Shown here in pieces: positions 11,201 through 21,880 of a stretch of 64,000 bases of DNA (its first letter is position 1; each line of letters starts with the position of its first letter). Position numbers and translations under genes: made by a program. The notes beneath the pieces were generated by a model. It was not told where the DNA came from, did not search any database, and saw nothing but the letters and a program-made list of their open reading frames with translations. The DNA is from Nelumbo lutea. Lineage: Eukaryota; Streptophyta; Magnoliopsida; Proteales; Nelumbonaceae. The DNA lies in NCBI GenBank assembly GCA_022828595.1, contig JAKGHH010000001.1:209312348-209376347 (forward strand), in the 5' to 3' direction.

Positions 11201-14200
11201 GAGGAGAGACAAGAGGACTGAGAGCCCAAAAAGATACTGCAGGCGGCGCAGTATGTTATATTTATACTAGAGCGACAACAACTAAACATAAAGAAAAGGA
11301 AAAATACAATAGTACCCCTGCAGTACTATACATATATAAAATAACATCTGTTAACAGAAAGGAAAGAATAATCATGGACTGGAGACCCCTGGCAAACAAC
11401 TACGTAAAACCTAACTTCAACAGAAGTTTTATTGGTAGTCAAAGCATGGTTGGGTTAGGAGGTATCTTCCGAGATTCTAAAGGTTCTGTGTTAGCTTTAT
11501 ATTCAGGACCTTTAGAGCATGGTGATGCTTTGAAAACAGAACTATTTGGACTATTCCATGGTTTAAAATTTGCTAAGCAATTTGGATTTCATTAATTAGA
11601 GGTAGAAGAGGGTTCCCAAGTGGTCATTTATTGGACAAAATGAAGTAACCAAATCCCATGGATCTATGGACATACCCTTCAGGAAATTGAAAGCATAATA
11701 AGGGAACTAACAGTGACTTTTAAATGAGTGAGAAGAGCAGCAAATGGGATGGCAGACACCCTAGCCAAGCAGGGGGCTTTAAGACAGCAAATGTTTTGGG
11801 CAAAGTTGTAATCTTTTGTTTGTTCAGGGTGGAAATAATCCCGCCTTGATGTAACATTACAGTTTGCCTTTAATAAAATATAATCCTACTGATCAAAAAA
11901 AAAGGATTGGGAAAAATCTTAGCAATAAGTAGAATACCCATGCCTAATGGGACCAGACTAGGAGAGTACATAAAAATACTTTATCTAGGATCATCTTCTC
12001 TGATACCAAACGATGTAAGACCATTACCAAATGTTTCAAAACCAAATTGATGTGGAGAAACTAAGAACCAAAAATGAGACTATGAGGGTAAATACGGGCC
12101 AAGAGGTGTTTATTGATAATTTTAGTACTAAAGGAAAACATTAATAGGACTGTGGAATTCACCCTTGGGGCTGTGAATCATCCTTGAGGCTATAAATCAA
12201 CTAAGTTAAATTCATCAAAAAAAAGGTTCTAAGTTAAACCACTGCAACTGCAAATCATCTTCAGGGCTGTGAGCCTGTGAAAAAATAGAAAATAAAAATA
12301 CTAAGTATAAGGATGGATTTTTCTGAGGGTGTGGGGATCAGTAACTGTCAAAGATATTTTATTAATAATAAGAGACAAGGTTATATACATTATATGCTTA
12401 GATAGGTAGCTAGCCACCCCTGCTATTGAAATTACAATTCCCCCTGGTTTATCAAGCCCCATTACATATTGTTTCTTGTAGCACCCTGTTTTGCAAACTC
12501 GTCTACTGATTGTTAGCAGCCCAAGATACCCATTTGACGTTGACCCTCATCTACTCCATCAGGTTTCTGATTTCACCCATCATATGCTTGTGGCTCCACA
12601 TACAAGTTACTCTCCAGCCATCTTTACACCTTGAGTCCCATTCAATAATGATATCTGTTCAGTTCAGTGACTTTGCTCTTCTTAGGCCTATCAGATTATC
12701 AGGACAGAAGTAAGTTCTGCCCTTGTTGGGTCTCCCATCCCAATCAGATCTGAATATATAGCAATTATATTCCCTTCATTGTTTCTGAACACTCCTCCAA
12801 TCCCTGAAATCCCCGGGTTCCCTAAACTGCAACCATCAAAGTTTAACTTGAAGAAAGAAGTTGGTGGAGGGCACCATAGCTCAGCTACTTGCAGCTTACC
12901 CATAGAGGAATCAGCCACTGTTTTCTGCTGATAGCATCAAGGGAGAAGGGGACAAATAGTTCCAGAGTTTTAACCCAGTGTGCTACCTTGATAATGATAT
13001 TGTCAACAATTTGCTTAATTCCTCCCTCCCTATCCTTGAACCTGAATAACTGTGAATTCTTTCCTCCCAAACACACCACAAGACTCTGCCCTTGTACATC
13101 TCCAAAGGATTTTTCCACTCTTTCTAGCAGGAGAGAAGAAAGTAGCACCAAACAGCCTCATCAACTCCAGTGGAGGAGACCACCTGCAATCAAACAATGA
13201 AAAGAAGTGTTTCCAGAAAGCAGACACAGTTAAAGGAGTAGAGGGATGGAACTTCTTTATGAAACTTTGTATAGACGTTTACGATGACGGATTGTATGAG
13301 ACAATACAATTTGGAGGCACTCTAAGCAGTTTTTCCATTAAAATGCAAAAAGAAATCCCTTTGTGAAGAACTATTAAAATTCCAAAAATTGGGGGTCTAG
13401 GTGGTGGTTTGTGTTATGGTCACACCATCCGGCAGCACACTGCGCAGTCATAGGCAGCAGCACGCACAGCAGGCACCGCCTGGCAGCACGCACAGCAGGC
13501 ACCGCCTGGCAGCACGCACAGAAGGCACCGCCTGGCAGCACCGCACAGCAGCACACACTGCCGATAGCGCGCAGCACGCACCGCCCGGCAGCGCGCAGCA
13601 CGCACCTCACGGCAGCAGCACGCACCGCACGGCAGCAGCACCGCGAGACGCATGCACCGCCCGGTAGCAGCACTAGGGCGGGGCCCACATGACAGCTCAT
13701 CAGGCTGGGCCCACACTTATCTTACCACATCAGCTCTGCCGCCAACTCGCCGCCAGCTACACCATTCCTTATCCCTTATTCCTTATCTTATCTTTATCTT
13801 ATCTTAAGTAAGAGTGAGTTACCATTAGGAGTAGGTAATTAGGGGTTTGAGTTCAAGTTGGAGTTTGAGTTTAATTAGGAATTTCCTTCTGTAATCTCCT
13901 ATTTAAGGAGCTACGAATTGAAATAAAGGCATTCAGTTTTCCAATCAAGAAAAGAGTGAGAAGAGTTCGGGTGGTCTCTTGGACAAATCACCCATTCAGT
14001 TTGCACGCAAGGGAAGGCGCAAGGGAAAGCAGGGCTTCTCACCGTGGACCAACCCGTGACGAGATCCTAAGTGCGGGACCATAACAGTTTGAGGTTATAT
14101 TTAGTAGGATGAAAGATTATATGAATTTATGAGTACAACCAAATACAAAAATGTTCAGAGATGGTTCAGAACAAAAGGCCAAAACAATTGAAACAGGAAA

Positions 14201-17200
14201 ACTTTGGGCTATGATGTAAACACAAGAAGAATGTACTTGGATCAATTTCAATATTTTAGAGTTCTTGGATTTTGGTTTTATGAGCCATTGATGGCTGTAA
14301 TGGCTGATTGCAGAATTATTGTACTTCAACTCAAGAAAACCCAATAGCTCCTAAACTACTTAACCAATGATTGAAATTTTAACACAACCTAAACCTGAAT
14401 AGATTTAAATAAAATAAAATAAAACTATAAGGCCAAATCCCATCAATAAACAGTGAAATGACCAGAATAACCCTGCCGTCTAAAATTTTAAAAATACATA
14501 AATTTCATAAAGCTCCATATCAGACATCTGGCACCTGCATTAATAGCCTTACCTCGATAACCTTAAAATTGAAGGAGAACATGCATCAAAGCTAAGTTTG
14601 ACTACATCCTATAATGGGGTGGAACCTAACTTGATTATTGACCTACCTCAGGTCACTTCAATAGCAGCTTCCTTTTCTTGACCATGAATCTATTGAAGAG
14701 TCTATAAAATCATCTATTGTCAAAACCCTATGAGCTACTCTACCAACAAATAATTCTAAAACAATATGACAAGTTTTCTCCTCCCAACCCTATATAATGA
14801 AAATGAAATATATGATGAGACAATTTTCCAAGTTTTCCACCTTAGATGGAAATATCAATCAATTCAAAAATACCTGAAAAGTAGTGTATGGGGAAGGTCC
14901 ATATGACAACCAATACATATCCAGAGCTAACTCTTGACTAGACAACAACTGACTCCCTAGGGGATCCACAACAATCAACCATGAACCCCCTTAGTCTGTT
15001 GCAATATTAATAGTTTGAAGTAGATAACCTATAAAAAAATCCAAGGGTATAGGACTAGGAACAATGAAGAGGAAAAAGTAGCCATTTTTTCAAATTAGAG
15101 AAGACTACCATTTATGGGATTGATCAAAAGAAAAAAAAAAAAAAAGTTGACAGAAATTAACAACTTATGAACTTAAAATTAGTCAATTGAATGGAAGCTA
15201 AGAGATTAGAGGCTGACATGACAACTAGCAAATATCTGGTGACTCAAGGTCTGGCTGACTGTTAAAGTTTGCAGAGGAAAAAGGTAATCAATTGGGATTC
15301 AATAGGAGACAGTAAAAGGACTCTTTCATTTGAGTAAAATGGGGGGGGTAACTACTAACTACAGCTAAAGTTTTCTTTTTTTATAATTTTTAAAATTAAG
15401 TTGGAATTTCAATAATCCATATGAAACATGAGGAGAAATTCATTGGTTCTTAAAAATCTCTGTTTCTCCTGTTCTCCCTCTTTGCATTCATACTTCTTTC
15501 CTCATGCATATCTATTCCTATTTTTCTTGTTTAGATCAATTTTGACCTTTTCTATTTCATTTAAAACAGTATATTGTTGAATTTTGTTGGTAGGGATGCT
15601 CCAGTTCCAGTGATTATAGATCTGGGCAAGATACACGTGACATACAAGATGGATCAGAGAAAACAATTTTGGACAGTTGCGGAAGATCGCTTGTTGCAAG
15701 CTTGATTTCAAGAAATACCCTACATTACTGGGGCAAATATGGTGGTTTGGGCATGATAAGGACAAAATATTGGTTCTTTCAGTATTTGGAACTGATGTCA
15801 TAGGGGTAGCTTTGAGTTTGCGGTAATGCTCTTACCAGACTAGGATCACTACACGGAATAATGTGAGGCTATAGTCTGAGAATTGACAAAAGTGTATTAC
15901 AAGAGATTTGCCAAAAACGAGATAATAGGCTGGGGAAGGTTTGACAGGGATTCTCTAGCTGAATCTGAAGAGAAGAGAATGACAATCCCAATGGATTGTA
16001 TGGGTTGGTTGAGAGTACTCTGATGATCTCTTCAGAACTTTTGATGATCCTTTCTTCACATAGTCTTCCTATTTTTAGATATTGCGTCCTTGGTGGGTTC
16101 CATGCCAATGGTGCATTATCCTGTTTTTACCAGTTGCATCACAGCCTGATTGTCAGCATTGTCACCATTTAAAAACAAAAAAGATTCCCATGGTGGTTCT
16201 GGCCTGTTTTCTCATGGTGATTTCTCATGGTGATTTCCAGTTGCCACCTCACTTTTTGTGAAGATGGTTCCCCAACGGTGTACTCTGTTTCCTGTGTTTC
16301 CTGGACATACATATTTGCCTTATCAGGCAATTGTGTCTAGGGCTGCAAATGGGTCGGGTTTAATCAGATAATCAAAGAGTCAAGTTTGATTCATTAATAT
16401 TTTGATTTGAATTGAATGTTATCCATCGGATTTATATTGGAATCTGATTGAGATTGGAATAGCATTAGCAAATTAAACTAAAATTCATCAAGATATTATA
16501 TATTACTAATAAAATGAACTAAAAGGACATTGAAATTGTATACCATGAATAAGATGAACAAAAAATAACTAATATGAAACTTGAACTTAGTAAATCAACA
16601 ACAACTAAACCAAATTTACTAGTAGAACAACATGAATTTTAAGTTAGTAGAAGCATGTATATTTAAATATTAAAGATCGGAACAAATCAGATTGTATGGG
16701 TGGATCCATATTCAATCCAATTATAAAAGAATTGAATTTGTGTCACCCTTAACCAGATTGGATTTGAAATTAATTCAGACAAATGGATACCATTTGCAGC
16801 CCTATTTTTGGTCTTCATGAGTTTTTTGAAATCATATTTTGATGCACTCCCTTTAACAAAGCTTCCATTTGGATTCATCCCTCCAACCTCCTAACCACGT
16901 GTTCGTACTCGGTGCCAAACTGCCAATGTGTAAATTGCTTCAGAAGAACATATGCTTTATGACAATGCTTACTACGGTTCACTAGTGCTGAGTCAGATAT
17001 CAGATGCCTTATCTGATATGTGCTTGGTGATGAAAATAATACCAACAAATTCTATCTATATTTCCTATTGGTGGCAATCTGAACCGATAGGAAATCTTTA
17101 ACTTTAAAAGATCGCTCAATGAAAGTTAAAACTTAAAACCTTGGTATGGCTGATATTATAGAAGCATACATACAGATAAACACAAAGAAAAAACAAACAA

Positions 17201-17629
17201 ATGATATAGATTAGTGAAAATGTGAAATATGATATACTTCCAACGAGTCGCACCTCTAACCAACTCTAGTTCAAAGAATTTAGCTCTCTACAAGGACATT
17301 TGCACATGGAAACAAAAACAGGAGAAAAATATGGGGTTGCATATATGGAAAATGAAACAGAACACTATGAAAAAAAAAAATTATTACAAGAGTTCACAAG
17401 ACAAAGAAAAAACATGTATGAAATATTAGTAAGATACCTAAGTAAAAAACCACTGGATCAATTAAAAACTCACTGTTAGCAATACAACGAATATTAGAGA
17501 GCTGATGAAGCCTCCGAGTATGGTAAATAACTCTGAAGATGCTAATTTCCCTCTATACATCTCCTGAAGCGAGAGGATGACAGCAAATAGAAGAAACGAG
17601 TACAGCATGGAGCTCCCCGGCCCTGCCAT
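5180..17629 (-). CDS. Oligosaccharyltransferase KCP2/KRTCAP2-like subunit, partial gene (2 exons seen)
   Basis: This is a small ER membrane protein of the KCP2 family, a subunit of the oligosaccharyltransferase that N-glycosylates proteins in the ER lumen. Exon 1 is 17474-17629 (52 codons, starting MAGPGSSMLYSFLLF) and ends in a clean ACA|GTGAGT donor. Exon 2 is 5180-5231, bounded by CTGCAG before it and GTAAGT after it, and encodes FIGNFQEACGIRTGWGA plus one base. Together they give 69 codons in frame. Residues 8-22 and 38-53 form two membrane segments around the family pattern EMYRGKLASSELFTILGG. The rest of the protein, roughly half by comparison with family length, lies beyond position 1. 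The 12.2-kb intron is filled with retroelements. The exons look intact, so the gene may still work. Confidence 0.85.
5290..6170. other. No gene recognised (KCP2 intron)
   Basis: AT-rich intronic DNA with a C12 run near 6052-6063. Minus-strand open stretches are short and unlike any family I know. Confidence 0.5.
6258..6443 (-). repeat. 3' LTR of the minus-strand Copia
   Basis: The 186-bp LTR begins TGTTGTACAGG and ends CTATTAACA in plus-strand reading. The polypurine tract lies just outside at about 6444-6457. It matches 11166-11356 apart from scattered substitutions and small gaps. Confidence 0.9.
6451..7563 (-). pseudogene. Copia reverse transcriptase C-terminal part and RNase H
   Basis: On the minus strand this piece reads SLYGLKQSPRAWFDRF, then the YVDD catalytic motif (7390-7401), then FEVKDLGPPRYFHGIEVARS, LVGRLLYLSMTRPDIAYAV and the RNase H part with LFCDNKAAINIATNP and the C-terminal DQLADIFTKELH. 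These are the standard landmarks of Copia RT and RNase H. Several frame breaks lie between them, for example around 6560-6800 and 6960, so no full protein is made. Confidence 0.85.
7640..9200 (-). pseudogene. Copia integrase and RT N-terminal part
   Basis: The minus strand carries the integrase core with FQSDNAKEYFHSDLTEFF and RTPQQNGVAERKNQ (8595-8900), then ILCIFLGYSFTKKGYRCFD (from about 8490), and the RT entry VPEWADAMKEEINALHKNGTW and VGCKWVFTVKHR near 7850. The D and E of the integrase DDE set are visible in these blocks. The ORF breaks near 8590 and 8900. Confidence 0.85.
9207..9785 (-). pseudogene. Copia protease region with altered active site
   Basis: The open stretch carries SPWIIDFGVSKHMTGTSSYF near residue 89. 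In working Copia proteases the catalytic triplet here is D-S-G, so D-F-G is a substitution at the catalytic motif. Downstream are the usual FSISSVTNSLNCSVTVFPSY and QDLVSG signatures that lead into the GAG-pre-integrase region. Confidence 0.85.
9806..10640 (-). pseudogene. Copia gag with zinc knuckle, interrupted
   Basis: The 158-codon piece 10149-10625 has the UBN2-type gag features LDGLNYLEWSRGIKLYV near residue 14 and ANEIWGQAKSTYS near 83. A CCHC zinc knuckle lies at 9846-9887 (C-x2-C-x4-H-x4-C), but the codon after the second Cys is a stop. Gag would form the particle that packages element RNA. Confidence 0.85.
11154..11165 (-). promoter_or_regulatory. Primer-binding site of the minus-strand Copia
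   Basis: In minus-strand reading it is TGGTATCAGAGC, complementary to the 3' end of initiator-Met tRNA and directly abutting the 5' LTR. This is the classic Copia priming site. Confidence 0.92.
11166..11356 (-). repeat. 5' LTR of the minus-strand Copia
   Basis: The 191-bp partner of 6258-6443, with TGTTGTACAGG at one end and CTGTTAACA at the other in plus-strand reading. It is followed by the GAAAG duplication. Confidence 0.9.
11905..12350. other. No gene recognised (KCP2 intron)
   Basis: AT-rich sequence with short direct repeats (GGGGCTGTGAATCA and GAGGCTATAAATCA near 12165-12200). Nothing coding was seen. Confidence 0.5.
12352..13250 (-). mobile_element. L1-type LINE, C-terminal ORF2 and RNase H remnant
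   Basis: On the minus strand the zinc-binding RT tail (about 13030-13230, with KSGKILWRCTRAESCGVFGR) is followed after a frameshift by FKDREGGIKQIVDNIIIKV and then the RNase H start FFKLNFDGCSLGNPGISGIGG at about 12800-12870. The RNase H is lost after about residue 70. The 3' end is near 12352, at ATTTTATTAATAATAAG. Confidence 0.7.
13412..14086 (+). mobile_element. Solo LTR, 675 bp, duplication GTTTG
   Basis: The segment starts TGTTATGGTC and ends GACCATAACA, a perfect 10-bp inverted repeat with TG..CA ends. It is bounded by GTTTG at 13407-13411 and 14087-14091. A TATA-like CTATTTAAGG lies at about 13900 and AATAAAG at about 13922, as expected for the promoter and poly(A) part of an LTR read on the plus strand. 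No internal gag-pol is present, so this is a recombination product. The lineage is not fixed; length suggests Gypsy. Confidence 0.85.
13452..13675. repeat. GC-rich minisatellite inside the solo LTR
   Basis: Units close to 26 bp (GGCAGCACGCACAGCAGG followed by CACCGCCT) are repeated about three times and then decay into shorter GCAGCACGCACCGC variants. The strong G+C bias produces long open frames on both strands that are not genes. Confidence 0.85.
14092..16337. other. No gene recognised (KCP2 intron)
   Basis: AT-rich. A block at 14260-14540 (TTGATGGCTGTAATGGC, CAATGATTGAAATTTTAA) resembles 2355-2900 and is probably LTR-derived. The rest shows no family I know. Confidence 0.45.
16338..16804. 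mobile_element. hAT-like MITE, 467 bp
   Basis: The ends are TAGGGCTGCAAATGG and its inverted partner CCATTTGCAGCCCTA, the hAT-type terminus TAGGGxTG. The interior is AT-rich and non-coding. A convincing 8-bp duplication was not found, so the exact borders are less certain. Confidence 0.65.
17474..17629 (-). CDS. KCP2-like coding exon 1
   Basis: ATG at 17627-17629; 52 codons to an ACA|GTGAGT donor. It encodes the two membrane segments with the loop LQEMYRGKLASSELFTILGG. The start is chosen because the splice acceptor TTCATGCAG lies only 10 bases upstream and plant KCP2 proteins start MAGxGSSM. Confidence 0.88.
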
Positions 17630-17639
17630 GAATCTCAGG

Positions 17640-18290
17640 CTGCATGAACAAAGAAGAAAGCATGAGGACCCAAAATATGTACTAGAACCCGAATAAAAGG
17701 AAGGTAATGGAGCACCCACGATCGCCAAAATATTAAATTCAATAGATATGGTTGAAGAATCGAGGTTAGCAATACATTCCGCCTCCTGGTTATAGGTCAA
17801 CAAAGGAAATTTCAAGAAATTCCCACTGTTGTCGAAATCATGGAAAAAATAAAAAATAAAATTTTTTTTACACCACAATCTAATCTAGCCTAGTCTAATC
17901 TGATCTGATGCAAATGGAGTCCATAATTATAATCAAGAAACTAGAAGAAAATGGTAGAAGATAAACAAACACAGAGGCATTACATTCAACCTCTCCTTGA
18001 TTTTTTATTCCTTCTTCAATCAGCAATTCTTCCGCTGTTCCACTTCCACCACGACGAAACGATTGATAGAGGCTTTTCAGATCCGGGTTTTTGAGAATTT
18101 GTCTTAAACCCACGAGGCTGCATCGTGCCGGTGACATGGTAGTTGAGATGGCTACCTGGCATTATTCCGAATGAGGAGACGCGGGATCGGTCCTGCCGAA
18201 CTGCAACCACACTAAAGGTTAAAACTTCGGGCTCAGGCCTGGTCCAACCCGAGGTTAAGCCCATCCAGGCCAAACCATAGCACCCACTTA
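17640..18290 (-). promoter_or_regulatory. KCP2-like 5' region with probable 5'-UTR intron
   Basis: The acceptor TTCATGCAG ends at 17640, ten bases before the start codon. A plausible upstream donor (GGAGAG|GTTGAA) lies at 17990-17989, giving a non-coding first exon of about 18000-18290. The upstream open stretches here do not resemble a protein family and are more likely UTR. The promoter would be between this region and the divergent tRNA gene. Confidence 0.45.
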
Positions 18291-18357
18291 TTTGTCAATT
18301 GCCATATAACAAGTTATACGATTTTATAAAAGCCAAGATTGAATAATAACCAACAAA

Positions 18358-18429
18358 GGGCATTTGGTCTAGTGGTATGATTCTCGCTTAGGGTGCGAGA
18401 GGTCCCGAGTTCAATTCTCGGAATGCCCC
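18358..18429 (+). tRNA. tRNA-Pro (anticodon AGG)
   Basis: This 72-base gene folds into a full cloverleaf. The acceptor arms GGGCATT and AATGCCC pair perfectly, with discriminator C. The anticodon arm is CTCGC/GCGAG around loop TTAGGGT (anticodon AGG, read as IGG). The T arm is CCGAG/CTCGG around TTCAATT. There is no intron and CCA is not encoded, as usual in plants. Internal A (TGGTCTAGTGG) and B (GAGTTCAATTCTC) boxes are intact for Pol III. Confidence 0.97.
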
Positions 18430-19540
18430 ACAATTTTTAATATATGGGGGAAAATTAACGTGTACATTTGGAAGCTCGTCGTGTTTGGTAGCTCATAATT
18501 GGAGACTATTCAATGATTAGCAAGATACATGACCACTAATGTGTTGATGAAATTTATGAGATTAGCTCTTAAGCAAGTGTTTAAAACAAACATTGAATTT
18601 AGACCAATTTTCAATTATGACCTAAACATTTTGAATCAATGTTTTAATGATTATGCAAGTATGGACTTGTGCCAAACATTTGTAGGTCTCACACCATATA
18701 ATATTTTGGGCCAAGTGGCTATGCAATACATTGGGACGTGAATCATTAAAGAAAATGGGCTTAAGTCCAATTACTAATATGATTAGTTAATGATAACTTG
18801 ATTTGGGTTAAAAATGAGTATAAATCTGGATATGGAGCACCCATTATCTCAAGAAAATAATGTTTATCAATTAAAGACAAAATAGTAATCCAAATTTGAT
18901 TCGGATCAACTTCTAATTAAATTAGTATATTGCTCTGTATAAGGGACTACGACAGAAGGGAAGATTTACCCTAGTTCTCTCAAATCTCTTGCTCTCTTCT
19001 TTTTTTCCTTGCATCCTATAAACCCTACTTCGACCCAATTGCGATAGCTAATGATTTCCTTAGTTATCTACTATGTTTTCTGCAAGAAAAATATCAAAGG
19101 ACATCAAGTTCACATACCCACTTTGATCAAAGCAAGTTGGAAATAAGTTTTATTAAAGCAATGTTATTGAATCAATTTCGTATACACACCACACCATCTT
19201 TAGTTGGAGGTTGATTTTGGGATTGATATTGGGTGTGCACTACAATTCTGAGAACTTCATGCTGTGGTCTTCGTATCAGGTATAATCAGTTTTGATTTGG
19301 GTTTCAAATCTAGTCCGATTTAGTGCAAAAACGAGATTGAAATTTCAAAATTCAAAATCACTAGGAAATCGGTTCCCAAGTCAAGTTAGGAAATTCACCA
19401 AATCTAGTTTGACCATGTGAAATCTAGTTTCTAAACTATCAAATACCTTGCACAAAAATGTCAACTCCTTAGTAATGCCTTCATACACACTATTGATGCT
19501 TCATACTATTTAACAATGTCAACTGTATGGTCTTCTCCAC
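18430..19540. other. No gene recognised
   Basis: AT-rich intergenic DNA. A possible LTR-like stretch lies at about 18930-19030 (TATAAGGGAC, then a CT-rich leader), but no borders were found. Confidence 0.4.
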
Positions 19541-20258
19541 ATGATGGAATCAAACCACCTTACTTGGTCATCTTATTCATAGAAGATTGAAGACAGTAAA
19601 CACAAAGATAAGTTGTTGAAATGGTTATTGCCCAATTTTGTTGTTGCACAACTTAGGGGATAACTTGTGCCCAATATGTCCTGCAAACATCTTGTCAAAG
19701 CCATTATATAAGCCTTAATGTACAAGTTCGAAGTGCCTCACTGGACACTTATCAAAGTGCTTGACAATAGTCTTGTATAGGATATATAATCCACATTCGG
19801 TTCCACTATGGCTACTTGGCCTGAGCATAGGGTCAAAACCATGCATGTACATGCTACTTGATCCATCAGAGTTTGCGTTGTAGGTGACACAAGAGCCAAT
19901 TTGTGCTTTGGTACCAACATTCATGGGATTATTTTTTTCTTATTGCAAACGGTTATGTGATGGCATCAAACTACTATACTTGATCAATCAATACATAGAG
20001 GAGTGAAGAAAATAAATACACATAGAGGTTGTCAAAGGGCTACCACCCAATTTTGTTGTTACATGACTTTGAGGATTACTCATGTCCAATATGTCCTACA
20101 AGGCTATAAATATCTTTGCTAAGCCATTATATAAGCCTTAAGGTATATGATTTAAGTGCCTTGTAGGACACTTTTCCAAAAGCCCAATAATGTATATAAA
20201 ATACCTAATTTGCATCCAATCCCACTACGACCACTTAGCCCGAGCATAGGGTTGAAGC
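19541..20258. repeat. Diverged tandem duplication, about 416-bp unit
   Basis: Copy 1 (about 19541-19955) and copy 2 (about 19957-20258, continuing at 25945) share CCCAATTTTGTTGTT, CCAATATGTCCT, AAGCCATTATATAAGCCTTA and GAGCATAGGGT in the same order. Copy 2 is interrupted by the hAT element. No coding function was recognised. Confidence 0.8.
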
Positions 20259-20429
20259 TAGGGGTGGAAATGAGCTGAACTTTTCACGAGCTATTCGAGC
20301 TCGGCTCAGACCAAGTCGAGCTTCGAGCTGAATTTGAGCTCTATACATGGGTCATATCTTATTCGAGTCGAACTCAAATACACAACAACTCGAGCCACGA
20401 GCCGAGCCGTTGAGTATTTCGAATAAGAT

Positions 20430-20434
20430 ACGAC

Positions 20435-20483
<49 letters not shown>
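20430..20483. repeat. TA/TG microsatellite
   Basis: A (TA)n run passes directly into about 16 TG units inside the left end of the hAT element. Confidence 0.9.
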
Positions 20484-20487
<4 letters not shown>

Positions 20488-21880
20488 CTTATTATACATA
20501 TTATGCTTCTTGAGACTCTATGAGACTGCGAGCCTGCAACCCTGCCTTAAGCTGTTTCACTCTCAAACTCATTCGAGTCGTCGCCTGGCGCCAGCGGACT
20601 AGCAATACTCTCAAGTCTTAGGTCTCAATCTCTCTGATTCTTCTTCTTCTTGATTTCGGGTTTTTCTTTGTCCTTTCTACAGCTCAAAGAGTTTGAAGTT
20701 GGAAGGGCTGATTGGCTCTCATCAACTACTCTATAACCAGTTGTCCAACATTCAAAGGTAACAATCAATCCCAAAACCACAAAGACCACCGTCCATCCTA
20801 ACTTGCAGTATTTGTGAATCCACAAAACTCAATAAAATGGCAGATCATATTCATATGATGCTTCCAACATTAACAAGGGGTTGGCATGCCCATGTCTAAT
20901 TGTGGGGTTATAGCTAATGGTTTCCAGTTCCGTGAATTCAAATCTAAATCAATTTAATTATTACCGTAGCATACCAAGAACTATGAAAAAAAATAACTGT
21001 AGAATGAGAAAGTTTTAATTGTTTTTATGCTATTACTAGAGTAAAAAATTTCATTACATGCTATTACTAGCGCAAAAAAAAACTATATTAGATTCTATTC
21101 CTATTATATATTAAACAATTTTACTTATTTGATTCTATGTCACTTGTGGGGAATTCTCTTAGGCAATTAAGGATAAATTGATTTGAAGTTTGAAGCATTA
21201 TTACAATTTATAAAATTAGGGATAATTTTTATTTTTTTATTGCTGCTCAATTTTGACAATAAACAAGTACTAATCTACTCCTTACACACTAACCATATAA
21301 TATCTATCAACCATACATTGGGAATTTATGATTCAATTAAGAGTACCGATGAGATTAAGACTGTATTTGCTTTGTGAATATATTATTTTAGGGGATTACT
21401 ATCCTTGGCTTGGACAAGTTTGGTCATTTGTGGTTCAATTAAGAATAAAAACATTTTACTGTGTCGCAGATACAGGATCCGAATTTTCTATGCACTTAAA
21501 CCCTTGATCTAACCCTTCATTAGCTGAAGAGAAGATAAAGGGTTTTCACTTTGAGGGGTGAAAGGTAAATATTGGGTCTATGGTGAATGCCATATTTAAT
21601 GATCATTGCTGCATTTATTTGTGTCTTCAATGTGCTTACCTTCAATTCTAAAATTTTGTATGACATACACGTAGGACACATGCATGCCCATGCATATGTG
21701 CACACGCACACACACACACACATATACAACTAATGAAATGGAGAAGTAGCTCAAGTTTGCACTTAAATACATCGATAATTGTTTTAGTTACAAACAATCA
21801 CATTGCAATTACTCCTTCTAACACAAATGGTATTCAAACTGGATTTTAGAGTCCTATTGAAGTTAATGAAGATGGCCCAA

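Larger units (their letters stand above)
6258..11356 (-). mobile_element. Complete Ty1/Copia retrotransposon, decayed coding, duplication GAAAG
   Basis: Two direct LTRs (6258-6443 and 11166-11356) flank gag-pol read on the minus strand, and GAAAG occurs at 6253-6257 and 11357-11361. The primer site is next to the right LTR and the polypurine tract next to the left one. Domain order from high to low coordinates is gag, zinc knuckle, protease, integrase, reverse transcriptase and RNase H, the Copia order. Total length is 5099 bp. Stops and frameshifts run through pol. The LTRs differ at well over ten sites, so the insertion is older than the Copia at 41271-46850. Confidence 0.92.
6171..11904 (+). 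mobile_element. L1-type LINE 3' part, split by the Copia element at 6258-11356
   Basis: Left piece 6171-6257 encodes LLDVFQSYSLNDILRNW. Right piece 11362-11904 carries the RNase H domain: PNFNRSFIGSQSMVGLGG, then YSGPLEHGDALKTELFGL, then a stop after residue 73 of the open stretch, and later ANGMADTLAKQGALRQQ with a natural stop at about 11809. Three in-frame stops break it. An A-run at 11896-11904 is the poly(A) tail. The reading direction and host frame on both sides agree, so the Copia went into an already resident LINE. Confidence 0.75.

Noticed and set aside
13401..13716. Long overlapping open frames on both strands with Cys/Arg/Ala- or His/Thr-rich translations
   Set aside because: They come from the GC-rich minisatellite in the solo LTR; all frames stay open because the unit lacks stops. 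No family resemblance.
15502..16108. Two minus-strand open frames that could be KCP2 exons
   Set aside because: Their translations do not match KCP2; exon 2 was found instead at 5180-5231, with correct phase.
19715..19924. 69-codon minus-strand open frame in the tandem duplicate
   Set aside because: Not conserved in the second copy and resembles no known protein.
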